Shown in pieces: positions 1 through 5,403 of a stretch of 5,408 bases of DNA. Position 1 is the first letter of the stretch; every line of letters starts with the position of its first letter. The stretch lies in NCBI GenBank assembly GCA_947458305.1, contig CANGZO010000163.1, positions 1-5,408 of the forward strand. The letters are read 5' to 3'. The notes below the pieces were generated by a model. The model was not told where the DNA came from, did not search any database, and saw only the letters and a list, made by a program, of their open reading frames with translations. This DNA comes from Comamonadaceae bacterium. Its GTDB lineage: Bacteria > Pseudomonadota > Gammaproteobacteria > Burkholderiales > Burkholderiaceae_C. Made by a program: the position numbers and the translations under genes.

Positions 1-522
1 AAGGGCAATGCCCAAGCCCTCGCTTTTGGCGCTGCCTGCGCAGTCGTAGGGCTGTTCGGCCTGCAAATAAGCTTCGATCTCCTCGTCGCTCAAGTCGCGA
101 AAGACCACCCGCACCTCGGCCAAATCAACTTGCTCAAAGCCCGAAGCCAGACAAACCACGGCCAAAGCGGTTTGAAAAATCACGGTTTGGCCCCGCATTT
201 GGCGCAACTGGGCAACCGCACGGGCGTGTTCGCCGGGTTTGCCCAAGGGTTGTCCCGCCAGATCGGCCACCTGGTCGGAGCCGATCACCACCGCTTCGGG
301 GTGAAGCGCTGCCACCGCTTTTGCTTTGGCCAAAGCCAGGCGCAAGGCCAAAGCCCTGGGGCGCTCGCCTGCTTGAGGTGTTTCGTCCACTTCAGGTGCG
401 GTCACCTCAAAGGGAATGCGCAGTCGCTCCAGCAACTCGCGCCTGTATCGCGAGGTCGAGCCCAGCACCACAGAACGGCTGACGGGGCTGTGAAGGGGTG
501 ATTTGGCAGAAGTCGTTGTCAA
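1..522 (-). CDS. maf: Maf/YceF-family nucleotide pyrophosphatase (3' end beyond window)
   Basis: Reading the minus strand from 522 down gives 174 uninterrupted codons that leave the window at base 1. Visible motifs are the N-terminal Maf signature GSTSRYRREL (about residues 21-30), APEVDETP (42-49), the catalytic-loop GSDQV (81-85, with Asp83), GKP (94-96) and CAGSAKSEGLGIAL (161-174). The SDQV version is typical of the YceF subfamily rather than the YhdE type (DTVV). In E. coli, YceF acts as a cytoplasmic pyrophosphatase on m7GTP, a house-cleaning role; that activity is carried over by family membership, not shown here. Compared with E. coli YceF (194 aa), about 30-35 C-terminal residues are missing. 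No in-frame ATG exists after the upstream stop at 559-561. The TTG at 520-522 is the best start, with only a weak GAG upstream; the alternative GTG at 469-471 would sit right against the signature motif. It is divergent from yceD, as in E. coli. Function of the family is certain, the exact start is not. Confidence 0.93.
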   Translation of the reverse strand, partial: MTTTSAKSPLHSPVSRSVVLGSTSRYRRELLERLRIPFEVTAPEVDETPQAGERPRALALRLALAKAKAVAALHPEAVVIGSDQVADLAGQPLGKPGEHARAVAQLRQMRGQTVIFQTALAVVCLASGFEQVDLAEVRVVFRDLSDEEIEAYLQAEQPYDCAGSAKSEGLGIAL

Positions 523-571
523 AGCGCAGATCTCAATGTGTTCAGAGGGGTGATTCTCTTACACTGCTGCC
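523..571. promoter_or_regulatory. Divergent maf/yceD intergenic region with candidate yceD -10 box
   Basis: Only 49 bp separate the proposed maf TTG from the yceD ATG, so both promoters must lie here or overlap the genes. On the plus strand TACACT (560-565) matches the TATAAT consensus at 4 of 6 positions, including the important T1, A2 and T6. Transcription starting about 7 bases after it would begin at or next to the ATG at 572, giving a leaderless message. No convincing -35 is seen; TTGTCA at 516-521 is 38 bp upstream and too far away. On the minus strand GAGAAT (558-553) is a weak -10 candidate for maf. All of this is inference from sequence. Confidence 0.35.
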
Positions 572-1120
572 ATGGATAAAAAAATGGACCCCCAACACTT
601 GGATTTGCAGTCTTTTGCACGCGAGGGTTTGGCCCTGCGCGGCGAGGCTGCCTTGGCCGATTGGCCTCGCTTGGCGCTTGAGCAGCACGGGCAAGAACCT
701 GCGGCCGGTGCTGTGCATTGGCATCTTCAGGGCCGAGTCGTGGCGCAGGCGGGTGCTGCAGATCAAATTTGGCTGGATTTGCGGGCGACGGTTCAACTGC
801 CGATGCAATGCCAGCGCTGCCTGACCACGGTTTTGGAAGACGTTTGCGCAGAACGCTCCTTTCGTTTTGTGGCCGATGAGGCCACCGCAGCCGCCTTAGA
901 CGATGAGTCAGAGGAGGATATTTTGGTCATCAGCCGAGACTTTGACGCCTTGACTTTGGTCGAAGACGAGCTGATATTGGCCTTGCCGCTGGTGCCCTTG
1001 CACGAGGTATGTCCAGAGGCTTTACCCATGTCGGTGGCTGATCCGGAGTTTGAAGCCGCCACCGAGCGCCCCAACCCATTTGGCGTCTTGGCGGGTCTCA
1101 AAACAGGTGTTTCCAAATAA
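572..1120 (+). CDS. yceD: YceD/DUF177 family protein, 23S rRNA accumulation factor
   Basis: This 182-residue protein belongs to the DUF177 family (E. coli YceD, about 173 aa), which is linked to accumulation of 23S rRNA and is nearly always encoded directly before rpmF. Diagnostic features are the CxxC motif CQRC (residues 80-83), a further Cys at 92, an acidic linker (110-116), the family core EDELILALPLVPLHEVC (131-147, with Cys147) and the C-terminal PNPFGVLAGLK (168-178 region). The four cysteines suggest metal binding, but this is inference. No signal peptide or membrane segment is visible, so it should be cytosolic. The ATG at 572 gives the normal length; a second in-frame ATG at 584 is possible. 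Neither has a Shine-Dalgarno at a useful distance: the nearest purine run, 545-550, lies 21 bases before 572. The gene starts the plus-strand run and is followed by a 123-bp gap to rpmF. Confidence 0.93.
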   Translation: MDKKMDPQHLDLQSFAREGLALRGEAALADWPRLALEQHGQEPAAGAVHWHLQGRVVAQAGAADQIWLDLRATVQLPMQCQRCLTTVLEDVCAERSFRFVADEATAAALDDESEEDILVISRDFDALTLVEDELILALPLVPLHEVCPEALPMSVADPEFEAATERPNPFGVLAGLKTGVSK

Positions 1121-1121
1121 G

Positions 1122-1153
1122 TTGCATCCTGCCGACGTGGCTTGGGCTATAAT
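1122..1153 (+). promoter_or_regulatory. Candidate sigma-70 promoter for rpmF (and possibly the fab genes)
   Basis: A perfect TATAAT lies at 1148-1153, just after the yceD stop and 90 bp before the rpmF start. The -35 is poor: TTGCAT at 1122-1127 matches only TTG and stands 20 bp away, longer than the usual 16-18. The bases before the -10 (TTGGGC) do not form a strict TGn extended -10. A start near 1160 would give a leader of roughly 84 nt. The perfect hexamer in a non-coding gap before a ribosomal protein gene makes a promoter likely, although the -35 assignment is uncertain. Confidence 0.62.
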
Positions 1154-1161
1154 CATGAGCT

Positions 1162-1181
1162 TCGCTTGGTGCGCCAAGTGA
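1162..1181 (+). promoter_or_regulatory. Stem-loop at the 5' end of the predicted rpmF leader RNA
   Basis: Bases 1162-1169 pair with 1174-1181 in an 8-bp stem (one G-U pair) closed by a TGCG tetraloop; the core is CTTGGTGCGCCAAG at 1165-1178. It would lie within a few bases of the predicted transcription start at about 1160. Such a hairpin could protect the message from 5'-end decay or take part in ribosomal-protein feedback. No T tract follows, so it is not a terminator. The pairing is seen in the sequence; any function is inference. Confidence 0.35.
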
Positions 1182-1243
1182 CATCCCTTCAACCAGAAGC
1201 TGCGTTCACATCGTCGCGGCCTCCAAGCTTTCAAGGAGCCACC

Positions 1244-1426
1244 ATGGCCGTCCAACAAAACAAGAAGTCGCCCTCCAAGCGCGGCATGCACCGTTCGCAC
1301 AACGCACTGAACGTGCCTGGTATCGCTGTGGAGCCAACGACTGGCGAGACACACCTGCGTCACCACATCAGCCCCAACGGCTTCTACCGCGGCCGTCAAG
1401 TGCTCAAAAACAAATCGGAAGCCTGA
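1244..1426 (+). CDS. rpmF: 50S ribosomal protein L32
   Basis: The 60-residue product is a full-length bL32 (E. coli 57 aa), a small basic protein of the large ribosomal subunit that lies near the peptide exit tunnel region. It begins with the characteristic MAVQQNKKSPSKRGMHRSHN and contains GETHLRHHISPNGFYRGRQV (residues 34-53), matching the E. coli protein nearly position by position. It has no cysteines, so it is the zinc-independent form usual in proteobacteria. The ATG at 1244 is set by homology and by a strong Shine-Dalgarno, AAGGAG at 1233-1238, 5 bases upstream. An in-frame extension back to a TTG at 1142 would run through the TATAAT promoter and is not credible. The gene has its own candidate promoter and is followed by an intrinsic terminator, so it can be expressed as a short, abundant message. 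Confidence 0.98.
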   Translation: MAVQQNKKSPSKRGMHRSHNALNVPGIAVEPTTGETHLRHHISPNGFYRGRQVLKNKSEA

Positions 1427-1452
1427 TCGGCCCGCAGCCCTCAAGCCTTCAG

Positions 1453-1490
1453 AGGCCCGGCGCTACTTTTTGAGTAGCCTCGGGCTTTTT
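1453..1490 (+). terminator. Intrinsic terminator between rpmF and plsX
   Basis: Bases 1455-1467 pair with 1473-1485: an outer GCCCG/CGGGC stem, one G-U pair plus a C-C mismatch, then GCTACT/AGTAGC, with a 5-base loop TTTTG. Five T residues (1486-1490) follow at once. It begins 27 bp after the rpmF stop. On the minus strand no T run follows the hairpin, so it works in one direction, for plus-strand transcription out of rpmF. Because plsX begins only 45 bp later with no clear new promoter, it may act as a partial terminator that lets some polymerase through to the fab genes. Confidence 0.85.
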
Positions 1491-1524
1491 AGTTTATGGC
1501 TTGTATTTCTCCCGGTTTTGATCC

Positions 1525-1530
1525 GAAGGA
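1525..1530 (+). promoter_or_regulatory. Shine-Dalgarno that fixes the plsX start
   Basis: GAAGGA at 1525-1530 lies 4 bases before the ATG at 1535. The other in-frame ATG, at 1496, sits 5 bases after the terminator T tract and has no Shine-Dalgarno, so 1535 is preferred. Confidence 0.75.
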
Positions 1531-1534
1531 TGAC

Positions 1535-2599
1535 ATGACATCACCCAACCCGATCACTGTGTCTGTCGATTGCATGGGCGGCGACCATGGTCCTCGCGTC
1601 ACGCTCGCGGCTTGCCGCCGATTTTTGACCGCTCACCCAGACGCGCGCTTGATCTTGGTGGGTCGGGCGGAGGCCTTGGCAGGGTTTTCGGATCCACGGG
1701 CGCAAGTGGTCGTGGCCTCCGAAGTGGTGGAAATGGATGACCCCTTGGAGGTGGCGCTGCGCAAGAAAAAAGACTCTTCCATGCGTTTGGCCATTGAGCA
1801 AGTGCGCGATGGCAAAGCCTCGGTGGCTGTCTCTGCGGGCAATACGGGGGCGTTGATGGCCATTGCCCGTTACGTCCTCAAGACCATGGACGGTATCGAC
1901 CGTCCGGCCATCGCAGGGCAAATGCCCAATTTCAAGGGCGGTGGCACGACCATGCTGGATTTGGGGGCCAATGTGGATTGCACACCTGAGCATTTGCTGC
2001 AGTTCGCGGTCATGGGCTCGGCCTTGGTGTCGGTGTTGCAAAACAAAGACCAACCCACGGTGGGCTTGCTCAACATTGGTGAAGAGGCCATCAAAGGCAA
2101 TGAAATCATCAAAAAAACAGGTGAACTGTTGCGATCGGCTGCCAACTCGGGTGATTTGAACTTTCATGGCAACGTGGAAGGCAACGACATCTTCAAGGGC
2201 ACGGTCGACATCGTGGTCTGCGACGGCTTTGTGGGCAATGTGGCCCTGAAAGCCAGTGAAGGCTTGGCCACGATGGTCAGCGGCTTTCTCAAGGCTGAGT
2301 TCTCGCGCAGCATCTTTACCAAAATTGCGGCTTTGTTCGCTTATCCGGTCTTATCTGCTTTTAAAAATCGGGTTGACCACCGTCGGTACAACGGTGCGGC
2401 CTTGCTGGGCTTGCGTGGTCTGGTTTTCAAAAGCCATGGCTCTGCCGATGAGTTGGCTTTTGAAAATGCCCTGAGCCGAGCTTATGATGCAGCCCGAAAC
2501 CAATTGTTGGATCGCGTGCGCGAGCGCATTGCCCATGCTGCCCCCTTGTTGATGGGCGCACAGGCAGAGCACTCAGACACTGCGGCCGCCTCTTTATGA
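1535..2599 (+). CDS. plsX: Phosphate acyltransferase PlsX (acyl-ACP:phosphate)
   Basis: PlsX transfers the acyl group from acyl-ACP to inorganic phosphate, giving acyl-phosphate for PlsY and so linking fatty acid synthesis to phosphatidic acid; it is a soluble, peripherally membrane-associated enzyme. From the ATG at 1535 the protein has 354 residues (E. coli 356). Conserved blocks are VDCMGGDHGP (11-20), VSAGNTGALM (99-108), LDLGANVDC (141-149), LLNIGEEAIKG (178-188), VVCDGFVGNVALK (227-239), YNGAALLGLRG (285-295) and KSHGSA (299-304). A hydrophobic stretch around 262-276 falls in the region that in homologues forms the membrane-touching helices. The start is chosen from the Shine-Dalgarno and from family length; the 13-residue extension from 1496 lacks support. 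Its stop overlaps the fabH start by 4 bp. Expression probably relies on read-through of the terminator ahead of it or on a promoter I cannot see. Confidence 0.98.
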   Translation: MTSPNPITVSVDCMGGDHGPRVTLAACRRFLTAHPDARLILVGRAEALAGFSDPRAQVVVASEVVEMDDPLEVALRKKKDSSMRLAIEQVRDGKASVAVSAGNTGALMAIARYVLKTMDGIDRPAIAGQMPNFKGGGTTMLDLGANVDCTPEHLLQFAVMGSALVSVLQNKDQPTVGLLNIGEEAIKGNEIIKKTGELLRSAANSGDLNFHGNVEGNDIFKGTVDIVVCDGFVGNVALKASEGLATMVSGFLKAEFSRSIFTKIAALFAYPVLSAFKNRVDHRRYNGAALLGLRGLVFKSHGSADELAFENALSRAYDAARNQLLDRVRERIAHAAPLLMGAQAEHSDTAAASL

Positions 2600-3573
2600 G
2601 AATTTATTCACGCATTTTGGGCACGGGCAGTTATCTGCCTGCCAGGCGCTTGAGCAACGCCGACCTTGCCGCTGAGCTGGCTCAGCAAGGTGTCGAAACC
2701 TCCGACGATTGGATCGTCGAGCGCACGGGAATCCGCGCGCGCCACTTTGCTGCAGACGAGCAAGGCTGCAGCGATTTGGCCACCCAAGCCGCTCGGCATG
2801 CCCTGAGCGCAGCAGGCTTGACCGCCCAAGATATCGACTTGATCATTGTGGCCACCTCAACGCCCGACATGGTCTTCCCCTCGGTGGCGACCATGGTCCA
2901 GCACAAACTGGGCGCATCGGGCTGTCCTGCATTCGATGTCCAAGCCGTTTGTAGCGGCTTTATTTATGCCTTGACCGTTGCCGATTCGATGATCCAGACG
3001 GGTTCAGCCAAACGCGCTTTGGTCATTGGCTCAGAAATATTCAGCCGCATCCTCGACTTCAAGGACCGCACCACCTGCGTGTTGTTTGGTGATGGCGCTG
3101 GCGCTGTGGTGCTGGAGGCCTCGGATCAGCCCGGAATCTTGTCCACGGATTTGCATGCCGACGGCAAGTACAAAGACATTTTGTGCGTGCCCGGTCACGT
3201 CAATCGCGGCGGTATCTTGGGCGATCCGGTGCTGAAGATGGACGGCCAAGCGGTCTTCAAACTGGCCGTGGGTGTGCTTGAAGAAACCGCCCGCGCCAGC
3301 TTGGCCAAGGCCAATCTGACCGATACAGACATCGATTGGTTGATCCCTCACCAAGCCAACATCCGCATCATGCAAAGCACGGCCAAGAAACTGAAGCTCA
3401 GCCCTGACAAGGTGGTGGTCACGGTCGACCAGCACGGCAACACCTCGGCCGCCTCGATTCCTTTGGCGCTGGACACCGCTGTGCGCGATGGTCGTATCCA
3501 GCGCGGTCAGACCCTGATGCTCGAGGGCGTTGGCGGGGGCTTTACTTGGGGCTCTGTCCTCTTGCGCTACTGA
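2596..3573 (+). CDS. fabH: Beta-ketoacyl-ACP synthase III (FabH)
   Basis: FabH condenses an acyl-CoA primer, usually acetyl-CoA, with malonyl-ACP and so starts type II fatty acid synthesis in the cytosol. The 325-residue product (E. coli 317) has the full catalytic triad: Cys119 in DVQAVCSGF, His252 in IPHQAN and Asn282 in HGNTSAAS, corresponding to E. coli Cys112, His244 and Asn274. Other family blocks are DDWIVERTGIRARH (37-50), STPDMVFPS (88-96), GDGAGAVVLE (165-174) and the C-terminal GVGGGFTWGSVLLRY (311-325). The start ATG overlaps the plsX stop as ATGA (2596-2599). The bases before it show no Shine-Dalgarno, so translation likely depends on ribosomes finishing plsX. The thiolase fold and motifs leave little doubt; primer preference cannot be read from sequence by eye. 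Confidence 0.98.
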   Translation: MRIYSRILGTGSYLPARRLSNADLAAELAQQGVETSDDWIVERTGIRARHFAADEQGCSDLATQAARHALSAAGLTAQDIDLIIVATSTPDMVFPSVATMVQHKLGASGCPAFDVQAVCSGFIYALTVADSMIQTGSAKRALVIGSEIFSRILDFKDRTTCVLFGDGAGAVVLEASDQPGILSTDLHADGKYKDILCVPGHVNRGGILGDPVLKMDGQAVFKLAVGVLEETARASLAKANLTDTDIDWLIPHQANIRIMQSTAKKLKLSPDKVVVTVDQHGNTSAASIPLALDTAVRDGRIQRGQTLMLEGVGGGFTWGSVLLRY

Positions 3574-3597
3574 TCCGCTAACCACATGACCCATGGG

Positions 3598-3623
3598 AGT
3601 CTGCGTCGCTCTAAGGCCAGACT
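3598..3623 (+). other. Weak stem-loop in the fabH-fabD spacer
   Basis: AGTCTG (3598-3603) can pair with CAGACT (3618-3623) across a 14-base loop. It lies in the 78-bp gap between fabH and fabD, the largest gap within plsX-fabG. No T tract follows and no good promoter was found nearby. It may be chance. Confidence 0.2.
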
Positions 3624-3651
3624 TGATTCATACCAGATACAAAATTTGCAC

Positions 3652-4602
3652 ATGACGACATTTGCTTTTGTTTTTCCCGGCCAAGGTTCTCAATCGGTAG
3701 GCATGCTGGATGCCTGGGGCGACCACCCTGTGGTGCTTGAAACCTTGAGAGAAGCCTCCGACGCCCTCGGCGAAGACGTGGCGAAATTGATCCACGAAGG
3801 CCCCAAAGAAGCGCTGGCCATGACCACCAACACCCAACCCGTGATGTTGGTGTCGGCTGTGGCCGCTTACCGTGCTTGGCTGGCAGAAGGCGGCGCCAAG
3901 CCGTCTGTGGTCGCCGGTCACTCTCTGGGTGAATACAGCGCCTTGGTGGCTTCGGGCGTGCTCACATTGTCACAAGCTGCGCCGCTGGTGCGCCTGCGCG
4001 CTGCCGCCATGCAAGAAGCCGTGCCCGTTGGCGTGGGCGCGATGGCCGCCATTTTGGGCTTGGCTTCTGACAAAGTCATTGAAGGCTGCAAAGAGGCTCA
4101 AGCCACATTCGCCGCCGGCAGCGCCGAAGTGGTCGAAGCCGTGAACTTCAACGATGCCGCGCAAACCGTGATCGCGGGCAGCAAGGCCGCGGTGGACAAA
4201 GCCTGCGAAGTGCTCAAGGGTATGGGCGCCAAGCGTGCGCTGCTTTTGCCCGTCTCGGCCCCATTCCACTCCAGCTTGATGAAGCCAGCGGCTGAAAAGC
4301 TGCGCGATAAGCTCGCCACTCTGACTTTGGTTGCACCGCAGATCCCGGTGCTCAACAACATCGACGTGGCCATCGAAACCGATGCCGACCGCATCCGCGA
4401 CGCGCTCTACCGTCAGGCCTTTGGCCCGGTGCGCTGGGTCGAGTGCGTGCAGGCCATCAAGGCCCGCGGCGTGAGCACTCTGGTCGAATGCGGCCCTGGC
4501 AAAGTGCTGGCCGGAATGACCAAGCGCATCGATGCCGACTTGAACGGCGTGGCGCTGTATGACCCGGCCACCTTGGCCGAAGTGAAAGGACTCCTCGCAT
4601 GA
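3652..4602 (+). CDS. fabD: Malonyl-CoA:ACP transacylase (FabD)
   Basis: FabD moves the malonyl group from malonyl-CoA to the phosphopantetheine arm of acyl carrier protein, making the extender used by FabH and later condensing enzymes. From the ATG at 3652 it has 316 residues (E. coli 309). The signature FPGQGSQ spans residues 8-14. The nucleophile elbow GHSLGEYSALV (89-99) holds Ser91; Arg116 in LVRLRAAAMQ binds the malonyl carboxylate; His206 in PFHSS is the catalytic base. GPGKVLAGMTKR (281-292) is the usual C-terminal block. The start at 3652 is chosen because homologues begin with M-T-x-FAFVFPGQGSQ. An in-frame ATG at 3586 would add 22 residues rich in Arg and Gln unlike the family. Neither ATG has a clear Shine-Dalgarno. 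Its stop overlaps the fabG start by 4 bp. Confidence 0.97.
   Translation: MTTFAFVFPGQGSQSVGMLDAWGDHPVVLETLREASDALGEDVAKLIHEGPKEALAMTTNTQPVMLVSAVAAYRAWLAEGGAKPSVVAGHSLGEYSALVASGVLTLSQAAPLVRLRAAAMQEAVPVGVGAMAAILGLASDKVIEGCKEAQATFAAGSAEVVEAVNFNDAAQTVIAGSKAAVDKACEVLKGMGAKRALLLPVSAPFHSSLMKPAAEKLRDKLATLTLVAPQIPVLNNIDVAIETDADRIRDALYRQAFGPVRWVECVQAIKARGVSTLVECGPGKVLAGMTKRIDADLNGVALYDPATLAEVKGLLA
4585..4590 (+). promoter_or_regulatory. Shine-Dalgarno of fabG inside the fabD 3' end
   Basis: AAAGGA at 4585-4590 is 8 bases before the fabG ATG (4599) and lies within the last codons of fabD. With the ATGA overlap, fabG can be translated both by re-initiation and by direct ribosome loading, unlike fabH, which has the overlap but no such site. 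Confidence 0.65.
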
Positions 4603-5342
4603 GCGATACCCCAAAACAAGTGGCCTTGGTCACTGGCGCATCTCGCGGCATCGGTGCCGCCATTGCCCTGCATTTGGCCAAATCGGGCTACGTGGTCATT
4701 GGCACCGCCACCACCGATGACGGCGCCAGCAAAATCAGCCAGACTTTGTCGGCTTACCCCGGCAGCCGTGGGGCCAACTTGAATGTGACCGATGCTGCTG
4801 CTGGCGAGGCTCTGATTGACGCCATCGTGAAAGAACACGGCGGTTTGCAAGTGCTGGTCAACAACGCGGGCATCACCCGCGACACCTTGGCCATGCGCAT
4901 GAAAGACGACGACTGGGACGCGGTGCTTGACACCAACCTCAAGGCGGTGTTCCGAATGAGCCGCGCCGTGATCCGCCCCATGATGAAGCAGCGCTATGGC
5001 CGCATCATCAGCATCACCAGCGTGGTGGGCGCTTCTGGCAACCCCGGCCAAGCCAATTACGCGGCGGCCAAGGCCGGTGTGGCAGGCATGACACGTGCGC
5101 TGGCCCGCGAGTTGGGCAGCCGCAACATCACTGTCAACTGTGTGGCCCCTGGATTCATTGCCACCGACATGACGGCCAGCCTGCCCGAAGAACAACACAA
5201 AGCCTTGTTGGGTCAGATTCCTCTGGGCCATTTGGGACAACCCGATGACATCGCGCACGCAGTCGCCTACTTGGCGGGACCGGGTGCTGGCTATGTCACC
5301 GGACAGGAATTGCATGTCAATGGTGGCATGTTCATGGCCTGA
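4599..5342 (+). CDS. fabG: 3-oxoacyl-ACP reductase (FabG)
   Basis: FabG is the NADPH-dependent short-chain dehydrogenase that reduces 3-ketoacyl-ACP to 3-hydroxyacyl-ACP in each elongation cycle. The 247-residue product (E. coli 244) shows the Rossmann nucleotide motif TGASRGIG (12-19), NNAG (88-91) and the full catalytic tetrad Asn113, Ser141, Tyr154 and Lys158 (ITSVVG and YAAAKAG blocks). VAPGFIATDMT (182-192) and the C-terminal GQELHVNGGMFMA (235-247) are typical of true FabG. The family is large, but the position between fabD and acpP and the close match to E. coli FabG in the substrate-loop region (GITRDTLAMRMKDDDWD, 91-107) make the fatty-acid role secure. The start is fixed by the ATGA overlap with fabD and an upstream AAAGGA. 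Confidence 0.98.
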   Translation: MSDTPKQVALVTGASRGIGAAIALHLAKSGYVVIGTATTDDGASKISQTLSAYPGSRGANLNVTDAAAGEALIDAIVKEHGGLQVLVNNAGITRDTLAMRMKDDDWDAVLDTNLKAVFRMSRAVIRPMMKQRYGRIISITSVVGASGNPGQANYAAAKAGVAGMTRALARELGSRNITVNCVAPGFIATDMTASLPEEQHKALLGQIPLGHLGQPDDIAHAVAYLAGPGAGYVTGQELHVNGGMFMA

Positions 5343-5345
5343 TTC

Positions 5346-5361
5346 CCGGAACCCCTTCCGG
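5346..5361 (+). other. Short GC-rich hairpin just after fabG
   Basis: CCGGAA (5346-5351) pairs perfectly with TTCCGG (5356-5361) around a CCCC loop, starting 3 bp after the fabG stop. A T run (5376-5381) comes only 14 bases later, too far for a standard intrinsic terminator. It could stabilise the 3' end of the upstream message or act as a weak pause before acpP. Confidence 0.4.
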
Positions 5362-5366
5362 ACAGG

Positions 5367-5372
5367 TAAAAT
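5367..5372 (+). promoter_or_regulatory. Candidate -10 box of an acpP promoter
   Basis: TAAAAT at 5367-5372 matches TATAAT at 5 of 6 positions and would start a message near 5379, about 25 bases before the acpP ATG. No good -35 is present; TTCCCG at 5343-5348 has 18-bp spacing but matches only the first two bases. A separate promoter for acpP is plausible because ACP is needed in much larger amounts than the fab enzymes, a pattern known in E. coli. Confidence 0.4.
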
Positions 5373-5403
5373 CTTCATTTTTCACAACCCTCAGAGGGAC
5401 CCC

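Noticed and set aside
301..360. Repeated GCCAAAGC-like words within maf
   Set aside because: They encode the Ala/Leu/Lys-rich helix of Maf (LALRLALAKAKAVAAL region); spacing is irregular and they are not a CRISPR or tandem array.
130..501. Plus-strand open frame of 123 codons opposite maf
   Set aside because: It lies wholly antisense to the well-conserved Maf frame, has no family resemblance and no ribosome site; it is a shadow of maf codon bias.
517..522. Perfect TTGACA on the minus strand at the maf start, as a -35 box
   Set aside because: No -10-like sequence lies 16-18 bp downstream (the bases there are ACCCCT), so it is probably just the TTG-ACA start codons.
1155..1181. Tiny open frame (ATG to TGA, 8 residues) ahead of rpmF that could look like a leader peptide
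   Set aside because: Its ATG is 2 bases after the TATAAT box, so a normal start near 1160 would leave the ATG out of the RNA. It also has no ribosome site.
1142..1243. N-terminal extension of rpmF from an upstream TTG
   Set aside because: It would run through the TATAAT box, and the strong AAGGAG and L32 homology both point to the ATG at 1244.
2582..2589. 8-bp palindrome GCGGCCGC at the plsX end
   Set aside because: It falls in ordinary Ala-rich codons of a GC-rich gene; there is no repeat or other element around it.
3623..3643. TTGATT followed by TACAAA as an internal fabD promoter
   Set aside because: The spacer is only 9 bp, far from the 16-18 needed, and other pairings fit no better.
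4413..5378. Minus-strand open frame of 321 codons opposite fabD/fabG
   Set aside because: It is antisense to two enzymes with complete catalytic motifs, is rich in His/Gly/Ala as expected for reverse reading of GC-rich codons, and matches no family I recognise.
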